A stretch of DNA of 22,964 nt, taken from assembly GCA_900315105.1 (NCBI GenBank), contig OMXX01000075.1, forward strand, positions 1-22,964. Direction: 5' to 3'. The notes beneath the pieces were generated by a model. That model was given only the letters and a program-made list of their open reading frames with translations, searched no databases and was not told the DNA's origin. The stretch is from an uncultured Prevotellaceae bacterium. Lineage in GTDB: Bacteria; Bacteroidota; Bacteroidia; Bacteroidales; Bacteroidaceae. Positions 6,439-14,477 of this stretch are shown in pieces; within the stretch, counting starts at the first letter, position 1, and every line of letters starts with the position of its first letter. A program made the translations under genes and the position numbers.

Positions 6439-8580
6439 ATGAGGATTCTGATAGAAGAACATCAATACGAAGTTGCGAAAGTGAAGGATGTGCTCTATGG
6501 CATTGATGCTATGGAGAACGTTGAGGGCAAGGTTTCCATTCACTACGTGGGCTATTACTATAACAGCCTGCTTCGCGATTGCGTGTTTATTCTTCCTAAA
6601 GTGCTGATGAAGGATGTAGATAAGGTGGAGAAGGTATTTGGCAGGTATTTGCCTGAATCCATTCTAGACCTTGATAAGAACAATCCGCTAGAGCCTTATG
6701 AACGAGACTTCCTCTATAAGTTTGCAGTTTGGATTTACCGCGCCATAGTAGTCTATAAGAACAGCCGTAATAGTGATCCCGAGATCATCTATCATGTCAA
6801 GTTGGCGCAGATGGGTAGGGGGAGCCGCCATTTGAGCAATACATATCTGGATATTTTGCTTCAGTTGATACAGTTCAACAAGGACAATCAGAACTTCCTT
6901 TTCTTCATTGTCAAGAACATGCATTCGGGCATGAACAAGATTAACTGGACGCGCACCATCAGCACCACATCTGCCATCATTCAGAATGAGAGTCCAATCT
7001 ATCTGAATCCTGTCAACAAACGCAGGCAGATTAATTTTGATGAGGAGTTGCTCATCATCTATTATTCCATACTGAACTATATCGGGGACAAATACGGATT
7101 CCCGAAAAATATCAATTGCCAGTTCCAACTGATAACAGGTAATCGCTTCGACACTTATCTGAATGGTTTTGGAAAAACGCGACTCAGACAAATCAAGTAT
7201 AAGTATTTCTCGGATAAGGCGCTAGAATTGTGGGAATTGTGCTATGCATTCTTTGATGAGGCCAAGCAGGTGTTTGTCAATACAGAGAAGCGAGAGTATT
7301 TGCTTGTGAAGAACTTCTATATTGTCTTTGAAGCCATCATTGACGAACTTATCGGTGATAATCCTTTGCCAGATGGTATGGATAAAAAGCAGGAAGATGG
7401 CAAGATTGTGGATCATCTCTTCACTGCCAAGAGCCTGATAGAAAAGCAGGAGAGTCCTACTTACTATATAGGCGATAGCAAATATTATAAGATAGGTCAC
7501 GAACTTGGCGATGAATCCATTTACAAGCAATATACCTATGCTCGTAATGTAATTCAATGGAACATTGATATTCTGAATGCAGGGAAAGAACCTGAATCAG
7601 GAGTAAAATTGAGGGATGAACTGACTGAAGGATACAACATCATTCCTAATTTCTTCATATCTGCCAAACTTGACGAGTCTTTCGATTATGATAATGATGG
7701 CTTGGAAAAGACAGACCGAGAGCATAATAAACACAAGAAGACTCATTTCTCAAATCGACTCTTCGACAGAGATACCCTGTTGCTTTTCCATTATGACGTG
7801 AATTTCCTGTTCGTGTTATCTATGTATGCCCGCGACAATGCCATGCAAAAGAAGGTTTGGAAAGAGGAGATACGCGACAAGTTCCGTTCTGAAGTTCAAG
7901 ATTGGCTAAAAGATGATTACGATTTCTATGCCATGAAGGCAAGGCAGGGAGTGGATGCTAAAGCATATTTCTCGACACATTTCCGCGACATCCTTGGGAA
8001 GACTTATTGTCCTTTCACCAATGAAGAGATTTTCTCTCTGGCTCTTGATAATAATGATCCTGATGGTGATAATGACAGCCTATTATCAGAATTAAGGAAG
8101 TATTTCTATGTAGAACCATGTAATCTTGGTGATAATCTCGAAGAAATAATAGAGGATGCTAGAAATAAAGAGACAGGTATAGTCGCTATTCCAAATAAGA
8201 ATGGTGTATTAGTTGTTAAGTCTGAGGATTACCTCAAAGAACACTCCAAATTCTGTAGTAATGGTTTGTATGCGATAGGCATTGATAGCAGTAATCTTGA
8301 TACAATTAAAATTGCCCAGAACGTAAAATCCATTAATTATATCCTTTTTCAACAGGCAGATGGATCAATACACTTCTTCTCGTTGAAAAAAGCCTGCGAG
8401 ATCAAGGAAAGTTTGGATTTAGAATATGAAAGGAAGAGAAATAGGGATTATGATCATATTTATGTGGTTGTGGATATAGACACTTCCATTGAGTTAAATA
8501 CATCAGATATTAGTGTAACTCCTGTAGAAACCGTTTCTCGTCCTATTTATGTGACTCTTGACCAAATTAAGAACAAATAG
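6439..8580 (+). CDS. LlaJI-type restriction endonuclease subunit (R2/McrC-like)
   Basis: This 713-residue protein resembles the LlaJI restriction endonuclease family, the nuclease partner of a McrB-like GTPase. The N-terminal part carries a McrC-like fold, and the nuclease motif is visible as IVDHLF (around 320) followed by GDSKYYK, with D346-x-K348 as the PD-(D/E)xK pair. It starts 11 bases after the McrB-like stop, so the subunits are translated together. The last 165 or so residues are encoded by DNA of lower G+C (from about 8080) and may be a swapped domain, possibly involved in specificity. In Lactococcus, LlaJI is the type example with R1 and R2 subunits and two methyltransferases; here only one methyltransferase is present. 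A looser alternative name is McrC-like nuclease. Confidence 0.82.
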   Translation: MRILIEEHQYEVAKVKDVLYGIDAMENVEGKVSIHYVGYYYNSLLRDCVFILPKVLMKDVDKVEKVFGRYLPESILDLDKNNPLEPYERDFLYKFAVWIYRAIVVYKNSRNSDPEIIYHVKLAQMGRGSRHLSNTYLDILLQLIQFNKDNQNFLFFIVKNMHSGMNKINWTRTISTTSAIIQNESPIYLNPVNKRRQINFDEELLIIYYSILNYIGDKYGFPKNINCQFQLITGNRFDTYLNGFGKTRLRQIKYKYFSDKALELWELCYAFFDEAKQVFVNTEKREYLLVKNFYIVFEAIIDELIGDNPLPDGMDKKQEDGKIVDHLFTAKSLIEKQESPTYYIGDSKYYKIGHELGDESIYKQYTYARNVIQWNIDILNAGKEPESGVKLRDELTEGYNIIPNFFISAKLDESFDYDNDGLEKTDREHNKHKKTHFSNRLFDRDTLLLFHYDVNFLFVLSMYARDNAMQKKVWKEEIRDKFRSEVQDWLKDDYDFYAMKARQGVDAKAYFSTHFRDILGKTYCPFTNEEIFSLALDNNDPDGDNDSLLSELRKYFYVEPCNLGDNLEEIIEDARNKETGIVAIPNKNGVLVVKSEDYLKEHSKFCSNGLYAIGIDSSNLDTIKIAQNVKSINYILFQQADGSIHFFSLKKACEIKESLDLEYERKRNRDYDHIYVVVDIDTSIELNTSDISVTPVETVSRPIYVTLDQIKNK

Positions 8581-8616
8581 AAACAGGGGATAGTACCTAT
8601 TATTTTTGTTTGACTA

Positions 8617-9150
8617 ATGCTTATGGATAAACTCTCTGCAGAACAACGACACAAGAATATGGCTGCTATCCATTCAAAGGATACCAAGCCAGAGATGATT
8701 GTGAGGAAAGGACTGTGGAGTAAGGGATTCAGATATAGACTTAATTCTCCAAAATTGCCAGGACATCCTGATTTGGTGCTGAAGAAATATCGTACTTGTA
8801 TCTTTGTGAATGGGTGCTTTTGGCACGGGCACAATGTTACCATTAAAGACGAAACAATAAATTCTGATTGTTGTAAAATACCAAATACAAGGCGGGATTT
8901 TTGGGTGGCGAAGATCAAGAGGAACCAGGAAAGGGATATTGAGACGCAGAAACGATTGGCTGAGATGGGTTGGCATTGCATTACTATTTGGGAATGTGAA
9001 CTGAAACCATCGAAACGGGAACAGACGTTAAAGTCGCTGGCGTTTACTCTTAATAAGATTTGGCTTGAAGAGCATGCCGTTATTGGTAAGCCTTATCCCC
9101 AATTGGAAGAAGAGGATGATATGCTGAAAGCAGCAGAAGAGCAGATTTAA
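8617..9150 (+). CDS. vsr: Vsr very-short-patch repair endonuclease
   Basis: This protein of about 177 residues nicks DNA next to T:G mismatches produced by deamination of 5-methylcytosine, starting very-short-patch repair. Diagnostic features are SAEQRHKNMAAIHSKDTKPE near the start (the Vsr N-terminal signature), E26, D52 in GHPDLV and H70 in CFWHGH. Residues 79-90 form a loop before the conserved RRDFWVAKIKRN segment, longer than I expect for the family, with a CC pair that may serve zinc binding. The start could be the ATG at 8617 or the one two codons later. It is last in the restriction cluster, 36 bases after the nuclease subunit. Vsr genes commonly accompany cytosine-5 methyltransferases, which supports its functional link to the gene at 3218. 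Confidence 0.93.
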   Translation: MLMDKLSAEQRHKNMAAIHSKDTKPEMIVRKGLWSKGFRYRLNSPKLPGHPDLVLKKYRTCIFVNGCFWHGHNVTIKDETINSDCCKIPNTRRDFWVAKIKRNQERDIETQKRLAEMGWHCITIWECELKPSKREQTLKSLAFTLNKIWLEEHAVIGKPYPQLEEEDDMLKAAEEQI

Positions 9151-9205
9151 CATTCGTTATTGCAAATGCTATCTTTAGTCGGTTGTGGGGATGGATTATT
9201 ATCAC

Positions 9206-9213
9206 TACCTTTG
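9206..9213 (+). promoter_or_regulatory. Promoter GTTG-N20-TACCTTTG upstream of the XRE gene
   Basis: TACCTTTG at 9206-9213 has GTTG at 9182-9185 with the normal 20-base spacing. Transcription would start near 9219, about 235 bases before the XRE start codon, so the transcript has a long leader. Confidence 0.55.
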
Positions 9214-9219
9214 CCTCAG

Positions 9220-9455
9220 AAACCAGACTTAGATGGAAGTAAGGGGTTCTTCACGAAACTTCGTCTGCCAACATGCGCACATATCTGGCAGTCCTCACGA
9301 ATGGCTAACCTCTCCATCTATTGAATTGACAAGTGCTGCGAGCTGCACGAATCTTGGCTATAATGTCTGATGTAAATCCGTAAGGTCTTCAGTGAACGCC
9401 CCTGTACGATCACTCTCAAAGCCTTGTCAATGGTTTCTTATAATATAATTAAGGT
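9220..9455 (+). ncRNA. Candidate structured leader or small RNA upstream of the XRE gene
   Basis: No convincing ORF is present. The predicted leader can fold: AGATGGA (about 9231-9237) pairs with TCCATCT (about 9316-9322), GGTT pairs with AACC inside it, and CTGCCA pairs with TGGCAG to close an inner hairpin. On the minus strand short in-frame stretches broken by stops also exist, so a decayed gene is an alternative. I do not recognise an RNA family. Confidence 0.3.
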
Positions 9456-9647
9456 ATGGACATCGCATCATCAATTACCAAATTGCGCACCAGTAGGCTT
9501 TACACAAGGAAGGCGTTGGCAGAGAAAGCAGAGATAGATCTCAGGCATCTGATTGCTGTTGAGGAAGGTAGGGCTTTAGCTACTGATAGTGACATCGAGG
9601 CTATCAGTCGAGTTTTCCATGTGAAGCCAGAGGATTGGATTAAGTGA
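9456..9647 (+). CDS. Small XRE-family helix-turn-helix regulator
   Basis: This 63-residue protein is essentially a single Cro/C1-type HTH domain: an N-terminal helix (ASSITKLRTSR), a recognition region (TRKALAEKAEIDLRHLIAVEEG) and C-terminal helices ending in KPEDWIK. The length is that of a minimal Cro-like repressor or of restriction-modification controller proteins, which regulate timing of methylase and nuclease expression. It lies downstream rather than upstream of the restriction genes, so a controller role is possible but unproven. Its stop codon is one base before the next ATG, so it is translationally coupled to the 80-residue gene. Confidence 0.75.
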   Translation: MDIASSITKLRTSRLYTRKALAEKAEIDLRHLIAVEEGRALATDSDIEAISRVFHVKPEDWIK

Positions 9648-9648
9648 T

Positions 9649-9891
9649 ATGGAAGGATACTGTCTCAGGACTCATCTGATAGAGAACCCCAGTATATGTC
9701 TCTATTACAAGGGAATGGAGGATAACGATGCTATTCCTAATGTTTTGAATGTTGTTGTGGCTTTCACGTCTGCAGAAGCCTTGTTGCTGGATGAGGATTC
9801 TGCAAATAGTCTATGTCAGAGACTTAATAGAGATAGTGAGATCTTAAAGGCAAATGGGTATGGTGTGTTTGAGATAATTAGGGCAATTTGA
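9649..9891 (+). CDS. Orphan 80-residue protein coupled to the XRE gene
   Basis: I do not recognise this protein. It is small, acidic and soluble, with a hydrophobic strand-like segment (VLNVVVAF) and a C-terminal helix rich in Asp, Glu and Leu. The start codon lies one base after the XRE stop, which implies an obligate two-gene unit. Such pairs may be a toxin and antitoxin or a regulator with its accessory protein; the sequence has no recognised toxin motif. It is followed by a stem-loop that may end the transcript. Confidence 0.55.
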   Translation: MEGYCLRTHLIENPSICLYYKGMEDNDAIPNVLNVVVAFTSAEALLLDEDSANSLCQRLNRDSEILKANGYGVFEIIRAI

Positions 9892-9974
9892 TTTTTGAAA
9901 AATTACAGAGGGGTGTCCTGCCTTTTAGGATAAGTATAATCATGAAAAACATAGTCAACAAACGCAACGAGAGT

Positions 9975-10020
9975 ATAAGCTATATGAATTAAAGTCTCAA
10001 ATATATGAGAAATAGCTTAT
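9975..10020 (+). terminator. Stem-loop after the XRE/80-residue pair
   Basis: ATAAGCTAT (9975-9983) pairs exactly with ATAGCTTAT (10012-10020), and TCTCA (9995-9999) with TGAGA (10006-10010) forms an inner hairpin. It sits between the 80-residue gene and the helicase promoter. There is no strong T-run, so it may be a weak terminator or a processing site. Confidence 0.35.
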
Positions 10021-10044
10021 TATTCCAAGATTTTAATAAGATTT

Positions 10045-10076
10045 TTTGTTTTTATCTACAAAATACCCTATCTTTG
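10045..10076 (+). promoter_or_regulatory. Promoter TTTG-N20-TATCTTTG of the helicase-LRR gene
   Basis: TTTG at 10045-10048 and TATCTTTG at 10069-10076 are separated by exactly 20 bases, a full Bacteroidetes promoter. Transcription would start near 10083, about 35 bases before the ATG at 10117. The helicase gene is therefore its own transcription unit. Confidence 0.8.
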
Positions 10077-10116
10077 CAATTGAAATATTATCATAAAACA
10101 ATCTATAAAATTCATT

Positions 10117-13100
10117 ATGGCTCGTAACGGCGAAGAATTTGTTCATGACCAATATACTCGAAAAGCAATGGATCTTGTAAGAAAAGGCCAAAGCTTTTTC
10201 ATAACTGGTAAGGCTGGTACTGGAAAAACCATGCTGTTAAAAAAGATTGTACAGGAAAGTCGAGCCAGAGGTAAGAACATTGCTGTGACAGCACCAACAG
10301 GTATAGCAGCGAAGAATGCAGAAGGAAAGACTTTACACTCGTTTTTCGGATTAAAAACATTTGTTTTTATCCCAGGACAAACTCGTAGATGGTATCATTT
10401 AGATAGTGCAAGAGAAAGGATTATCAGAAACCTTAATATACTTATCATTGACGAAATAAGTATGGTGAGATGCGATGTTTTGGATATGGTAGACCACTCA
10501 CTTCGCAGAATTAAAGGAAACCGAAAACCTTTTGGCGGGATACAGGTGATATTCTTTGGTGATTTATTTCAATTACCTCCAGTTGTAACAGCCACAGAAG
10601 AGGAATTACTCTATAAACACTATGAGAAGAATAGTCCATATTTCTTTTCTTCAGATGTTATTAAGAAAATGCCATTTCCTGTATTAGAATTGGAAAAGGT
10701 ACATCGACAAGCAGATAAGAAATTCATAAATATATTGAACAATATACGTGAGGGTAAATATTTACCTTCGGATAGAGCGATTCTCAATAAAAATTATAAG
10801 CAGGGCTACGAACCTTCTGAAAATGAGCCGTCAATTTATCTAAGGACAAGAAACTGGAAAGTTGATGCCCATAATAACAGTAAATTAAAGAAACTGCCAG
10901 GAGATCCTGATATTTTTTGGGCTGGAGTAAAAGATATATTTCCTGAGAATCTATATCCAACAGAGAATCCTTTAAAACTAAAAGTCGGGGCAAAAGTAAT
11001 GTTGCTTAGAAACGATAATGACAATTATAAGTTTGTAAATGGAACACAGGGTATTATATCGAGTATATATGATGGGGAAATAAGAGTGAAGACTGTTAAT
11101 GGGGATTTGATAACTGTCGAACAATCAAAGTGGGAATTGTATGATTACGTATATAATGAAGAAACGAAAACAATAGATCCGATTGTTATAGGTTCATTTA
11201 CTCAGTATCCGATTAAGTTAGCCTGGGCAGTGACTATACACAAGAGTCAAGGCATGACCTTTGATAAGGCCATCATTGATGCAAGGAAGTCATTTGCTCC
11301 AGGACAAGTATATGTGGCATTAAGCCGTTGCCGTTCATTGGATGGCCTTACTCTAACATCACGCATTACAGAGGAAGATATAATGGTAGACCCCAAGGTT
11401 ATATCATATTTAAAGAATGTGGAAAGAATCATCCCTGATGAAGCTGAGGGAGAAATGGAAATTGCCGAAGAGAGCATTTTCTTCTATGGAGAAGATGGGA
11501 AAACGATTACAGGCATAAGGAGCGAGGTGTCTGGTGAGATCCTTATACCTGAAGGTGTGGAAATAATTGCAGAAAAAGCATTTATGGATAATACAAACAT
11601 TACAAGTGTTGTATGCCCAAGTTCTCTTCGAGAAATTGAAAATAATGCTTTTATTGGTTGTAAGAATTTAAGTAGTGTTACACTAAATGATGGTTTGGTT
11701 AACATTGGGCAAGAGGCATTTCTTGATACAAATTTGGAGTTGGTGGAAATACCATATACTGTCGAAGATATGGGATTAACTCCGTTTGATTGTGCAATGA
11801 AAGTATATGAAATATGCCTTAACTATTCAGATGATGATGGTGTGCTCTATGATAAGACAAAAACTTCTTTAATACTTTATCCAAGAAAATATGATCAAAA
11901 AGAGATTGAGATTCCATTAGGTGTTTTGTCCATTGAGGACTATGCATTTGAATGCAATAAGGCAGAGGAAATAATAATACCAGAAAATATTTTCGAATTA
12001 GGAGGATATCTATTTAATGGGTGTCAAAATTTAAAGATTCTTACCATAAAACAGGATTTGCCAGATTTGATTACGATAGATGAAAATACATTTAAAGGCT
12101 TTGAAATAGAGAAATGTGTGCTACGCGTTCCATTTGATGCTATTTCAGGATATATAAATGACGAAAGGTTCAAAGATTTTAAATATATAACAGCCATCGA
12201 GGGAAGTAGATGCCTGAAATACGACACAAACGGAACTGAGGTTATTGGATGCGATGAGGATGGATGTGTAAGTGTTAAAATACCCGAAGGAATAACAAGT
12301 ATAAAAGATAGTGCATTTGAGGATAATGAGATAATAGAAAGCGTTATCCTTCCTAATACCTTGGAGAAAATTGGGAATAAGGCATTCAGGGGGTGTAGAA
12401 ATCTATGTCAAATAGAAATAAATGATTACTTGCAATCTATTGGGTGGGATGCTTTCAAAGGAACAGACCTCTCACAAGTTTATATCCCATATTTAGTTTA
12501 TAAAATTGGAGCTACTGCATTTAACTGTGAAATAAAGGTAGACGATAATAATGATAATTTTTGCGCACATGACGGCGTGCTTTATTCACATGATGAAGAT
12601 GAGTTACTGATTTATCCTGCAGATAAAATCGAAGATGAATTTGAAGTACCGTTTACTGTTGAAAAAATTGGTAGTTTTGCTTTCGAAGATACACATTTGA
12701 AAAAACTGACACTGCCTGACTCTATTAATTACCTAGGAAGAGACATCTTTAGTTCGGAATCAGAAATTGAAACATTAATTATACAGGTTCCTAATCCTAA
12801 TGAAATAGATATAGATGAAAACGCATTTGAATCTTTCAATAAAATGCAATGTAAGCTGATTGTTCCAGATGGTAGTTCTTCTCTTTATGCTTCAAACAAA
12901 CACTTCAGGGATTTTTGCTCTATAAGTGAAGAATCTGATGGTGAATTTGTTACAGGTCAATATTTCGAGAATCTCCCTGGCACGTATTGTACAGAAGGAA
13001 AGACGTTTTATTATTATGATGGTTCTGATCGTTGTTATGTTGTAATGTCATCGAAAGGTTTCTTCCTTAAAATAATGTATGGTGGCTATTATTATATGTC

Positions 13101-13314
13101 GGAACTTATTAATGGCAGTATGTCTGGGAGAATTTGGGTAAAGAATAAAAGGGGAAGCGCAATAAGTTATAGTGTTGCATACACAACAGATAATGACAAT
13201 TACTATGCGTTTGGGCGTTTTACAGAGAGTGTATACGAAAAGAAGTTATCCTACAAAGATAACAGAAGTGGGAGAAGCTTTACAATAGATATCAAGACTG
13301 GAAAGATTAGATAA
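10117..13314 (+). CDS. PIF1-like helicase fused to BspA-type leucine-rich repeats
   Basis: This 1065-residue protein has two unlike halves. Residues 1 to about 440 are a PIF1-like superfamily 1B helicase: Walker A GKAGTGKT at 31-38, APTGIAA at 59-65, motif II DEIS at 112-115, FFGDLFQLPPV, and C-terminal motifs AVTIHKSQGMTF and VALSRCRSLDGL (about 400-410). From about 455 to 930 there are at least two blocks of BspA-type repeats (LRR_5), with recurring patterns such as IPEGVEIIAEKAF, IENNAFIGC and KIGNKAFRGC. A final 130-residue Tyr-rich, beta-looking domain is unrecognised. There is no signal peptide, so the repeats should be cytoplasmic, although BspA-type repeats are usually on surface proteins. 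The helicase would unwind DNA, and the repeats may bind a protein or DNA partner. The position next to restriction genes suggests defence, but that is inference. Confidence 0.9.
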   Translation: MARNGEEFVHDQYTRKAMDLVRKGQSFFITGKAGTGKTMLLKKIVQESRARGKNIAVTAPTGIAAKNAEGKTLHSFFGLKTFVFIPGQTRRWYHLDSARERIIRNLNILIIDEISMVRCDVLDMVDHSLRRIKGNRKPFGGIQVIFFGDLFQLPPVVTATEEELLYKHYEKNSPYFFSSDVIKKMPFPVLELEKVHRQADKKFINILNNIREGKYLPSDRAILNKNYKQGYEPSENEPSIYLRTRNWKVDAHNNSKLKKLPGDPDIFWAGVKDIFPENLYPTENPLKLKVGAKVMLLRNDNDNYKFVNGTQGIISSIYDGEIRVKTVNGDLITVEQSKWELYDYVYNEETKTIDPIVIGSFTQYPIKLAWAVTIHKSQGMTFDKAIIDARKSFAPGQVYVALSRCRSLDGLTLTSRITEEDIMVDPKVISYLKNVERIIPDEAEGEMEIAEESIFFYGEDGKTITGIRSEVSGEILIPEGVEIIAEKAFMDNTNITSVVCPSSLREIENNAFIGCKNLSSVTLNDGLVNIGQEAFLDTNLELVEIPYTVEDMGLTPFDCAMKVYEICLNYSDDDGVLYDKTKTSLILYPRKYDQKEIEIPLGVLSIEDYAFECNKAEEIIIPENIFELGGYLFNGCQNLKILTIKQDLPDLITIDENTFKGFEIEKCVLRVPFDAISGYINDERFKDFKYITAIEGSRCLKYDTNGTEVIGCDEDGCVSVKIPEGITSIKDSAFEDNEIIESVILPNTLEKIGNKAFRGCRNLCQIEINDYLQSIGWDAFKGTDLSQVYIPYLVYKIGATAFNCEIKVDDNNDNFCAHDGVLYSHDEDELLIYPADKIEDEFEVPFTVEKIGSFAFEDTHLKKLTLPDSINYLGRDIFSSESEIETLIIQVPNPNEIDIDENAFESFNKMQCKLIVPDGSSSLYASNKHFRDFCSISEESDGEFVTGQYFENLPGTYCTEGKTFYYYDGSDRCYVVMSSKGFFLKIMYGGYYYMSELINGSMSGRIWVKNKRGSAISYSVAYTTDNDNYYAFGRFTESVYEKKLSYKDNRSGRSFTIDIKTGKIR

Positions 13315-13421
13315 CTTAATAAGTTGATGTTTTAAAAGTTGTTAAATATCTAATAGGTGCCTCACGATTTGGGACAAGCGCCTGCCATATTTGCGCTGTG
13401 TTATTTAGAAATTGTAACGTT

Positions 13422-13490
13422 ATGATATATTGGATTATAGTTATTCTAGTCATCATTGCAATCATGAGGACTGTCTTGAAGGAAAAATGA
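13422..13490 (+). CDS. Possible 22-residue single-span membrane microprotein
   Basis: The ORF encodes a hydrophobic run (residues 2-15, mostly Ile, Val, Leu and Trp) followed by a positively charged tail ending in KEK. This is the composition expected of a tiny inner-membrane protein with its C-terminus inside. It has no visible Shine-Dalgarno and no own promoter; expression would need read-through from the helicase gene. A chance ORF is the main alternative. Confidence 0.25.
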   Translation: MIYWIIVILVIIAIMRTVLKEK

Positions 13491-13507
13491 TAAAATAATC
13501 CCCTTTT

Positions 13508-13539
13508 ATTGTGTATCTCATAAAAAAACACTATCTTTG
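13508..13539 (+). promoter_or_regulatory. Promoter ATTG-N20-TATCTTTG of the ADP-ribose operon
   Basis: ATTG at 13508-13511 and TATCTTTG at 13532-13539 are 20 bases apart. Transcription should start near 13545 and run through the ADP-ribosylglycohydrolase, sirtuin and Nudix genes, which have no internal gaps large enough for another clear promoter. Confidence 0.65.
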
Positions 13540-13667
13540 CAATTGATGGAACGATATGAACTGAAAACGGTAGATACGAATATGAAACTGATGAAGTCAA
13601 GGATAGTATTAAAGTGGTGACCTGTCAGGCTTCTCCAGTATCATGATGATAAAATGGTGGGAATAAT

Positions 13668-14477
13668 ATGTTGGGAGCAATAATTGGAGACATAGTAGGT
13701 AGCCGTTGGGAGTTCAACCCGACTAATGACTACGATTTTGAGTGGTTGTCGAGCGAGAACGGCTTTACAGACGATACTATTTGTACAGTAGCAGTCGCTG
13801 ATGCACTCTTGAAAGGTAAAGACTTTGGTGAGAGCATACATGAATGGTGTAACCGCTATCCTCATCCGATGGGTGGATATGGTGGCAGATTTGCTCAGTG
13901 GGTTCGAAGTGATAATCCCTTACCGTATAATTCATTTGGTAATGGGGCGGCTATGCGTGTATCTCCTGTTGCTTGGGCTGCAAATGACTTGGAGTTTAAG
14001 TATCTTTTGAAGATGGCAGAAGAGACTGCGGCATGCTCACATAATCACCCAGAGGGAGTAAAGGGTGCGCAGACTGTTGCTTTGGCTATTCAGTATGGTA
14101 TTGAACTGCCTTGCTATCACCCAAATTTTACACAAGAACATATCAAGGAGTTAACTGAACGTTGTGCCGAGTTTGGAGGCTACAATATCAACATCAAGAA
14201 AGAGGATGTAGCCAATCGGTTTGACGAGACATGCCAGGGAACAGTTCCTGTTGCATTGTGGATTATTGGCGAAAGTACGTCTTATGAGGACGCTGTTCGC
14301 AAGGCTGTTAGTCTTGGAGCCGATGCAGACACCTTGGGGGCAATCGTAGGCAGCATAGCTGAAACTATCTGGGGAATACCCAAGGATATGAAATTGCAAG
14401 TCTTGGAATATCTTCCGTCTGATATGAAGGAAGTGGTGACACGTTTCTATGGTCGTTATATAAAGGATGGGCTATGA
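13668..14477 (+). CDS. ADP-ribosylglycohydrolase (DraG/ARH family)
   Basis: This 269-residue enzyme belongs to the binuclear-metal ADP-ribosylhydrolases. The N-terminal signature is IIGDIVGSRWE, followed by the metal-binding FTDDT (T34, D35, D36, T37). The second metal motif is GADADTLGAIVG with D219, D221 and T222, as in DraG and ARH3. The length is normal and the gene looks intact. Members remove ADP-ribose from proteins or, as ARH3 does, hydrolyse O-acetyl-ADP-ribose. The stop codon overlaps the sirtuin ATG by four bases, indicating translational coupling. Next to a sirtuin and an ADP-ribose-type Nudix hydrolase, the O-acetyl-ADP-ribose substrate is attractive, but removal of protein ADP-ribosylation is equally possible. 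Confidence 0.92.
   Translation: MLGAIIGDIVGSRWEFNPTNDYDFEWLSSENGFTDDTICTVAVADALLKGKDFGESIHEWCNRYPHPMGGYGGRFAQWVRSDNPLPYNSFGNGAAMRVSPVAWAANDLEFKYLLKMAEETAACSHNHPEGVKGAQTVALAIQYGIELPCYHPNFTQEHIKELTERCAEFGGYNINIKKEDVANRFDETCQGTVPVALWIIGESTSYEDAVRKAVSLGADADTLGAIVGSIAETIWGIPKDMKLQVLEYLPSDMKEVVTRFYGRYIKDGL

Larger units (their letters stand above)
13315..13667. other. Gap between helicase-LRR and ADP-ribose operon
   Basis: This stretch holds a hairpin (AGGTGC 13355-13360 with GCGCCT 13378-13383), a possible micro-ORF at 13422-13490, and the promoter of the ADP-ribosylglycohydrolase operon at 13508-13539. A 24-codon ORF begins at 13546, almost at the predicted transcription start, and I regard it as chance. 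Confidence 0.5.

Noticed and set aside
9225..9440. A decayed protein gene on the minus strand upstream of the XRE gene
   Set aside because: Short open stretches in different frames can be read, but none matches a family I recognise and several stops and shifts would be needed. Kept only as an alternative to the structured leader.
13546..13620. 24-codon ORF right after the ADP-ribose operon promoter
   Set aside because: Its ATG nearly coincides with the predicted transcription start, leaving no ribosome-binding region, and the sequence shows no protein-like pattern.
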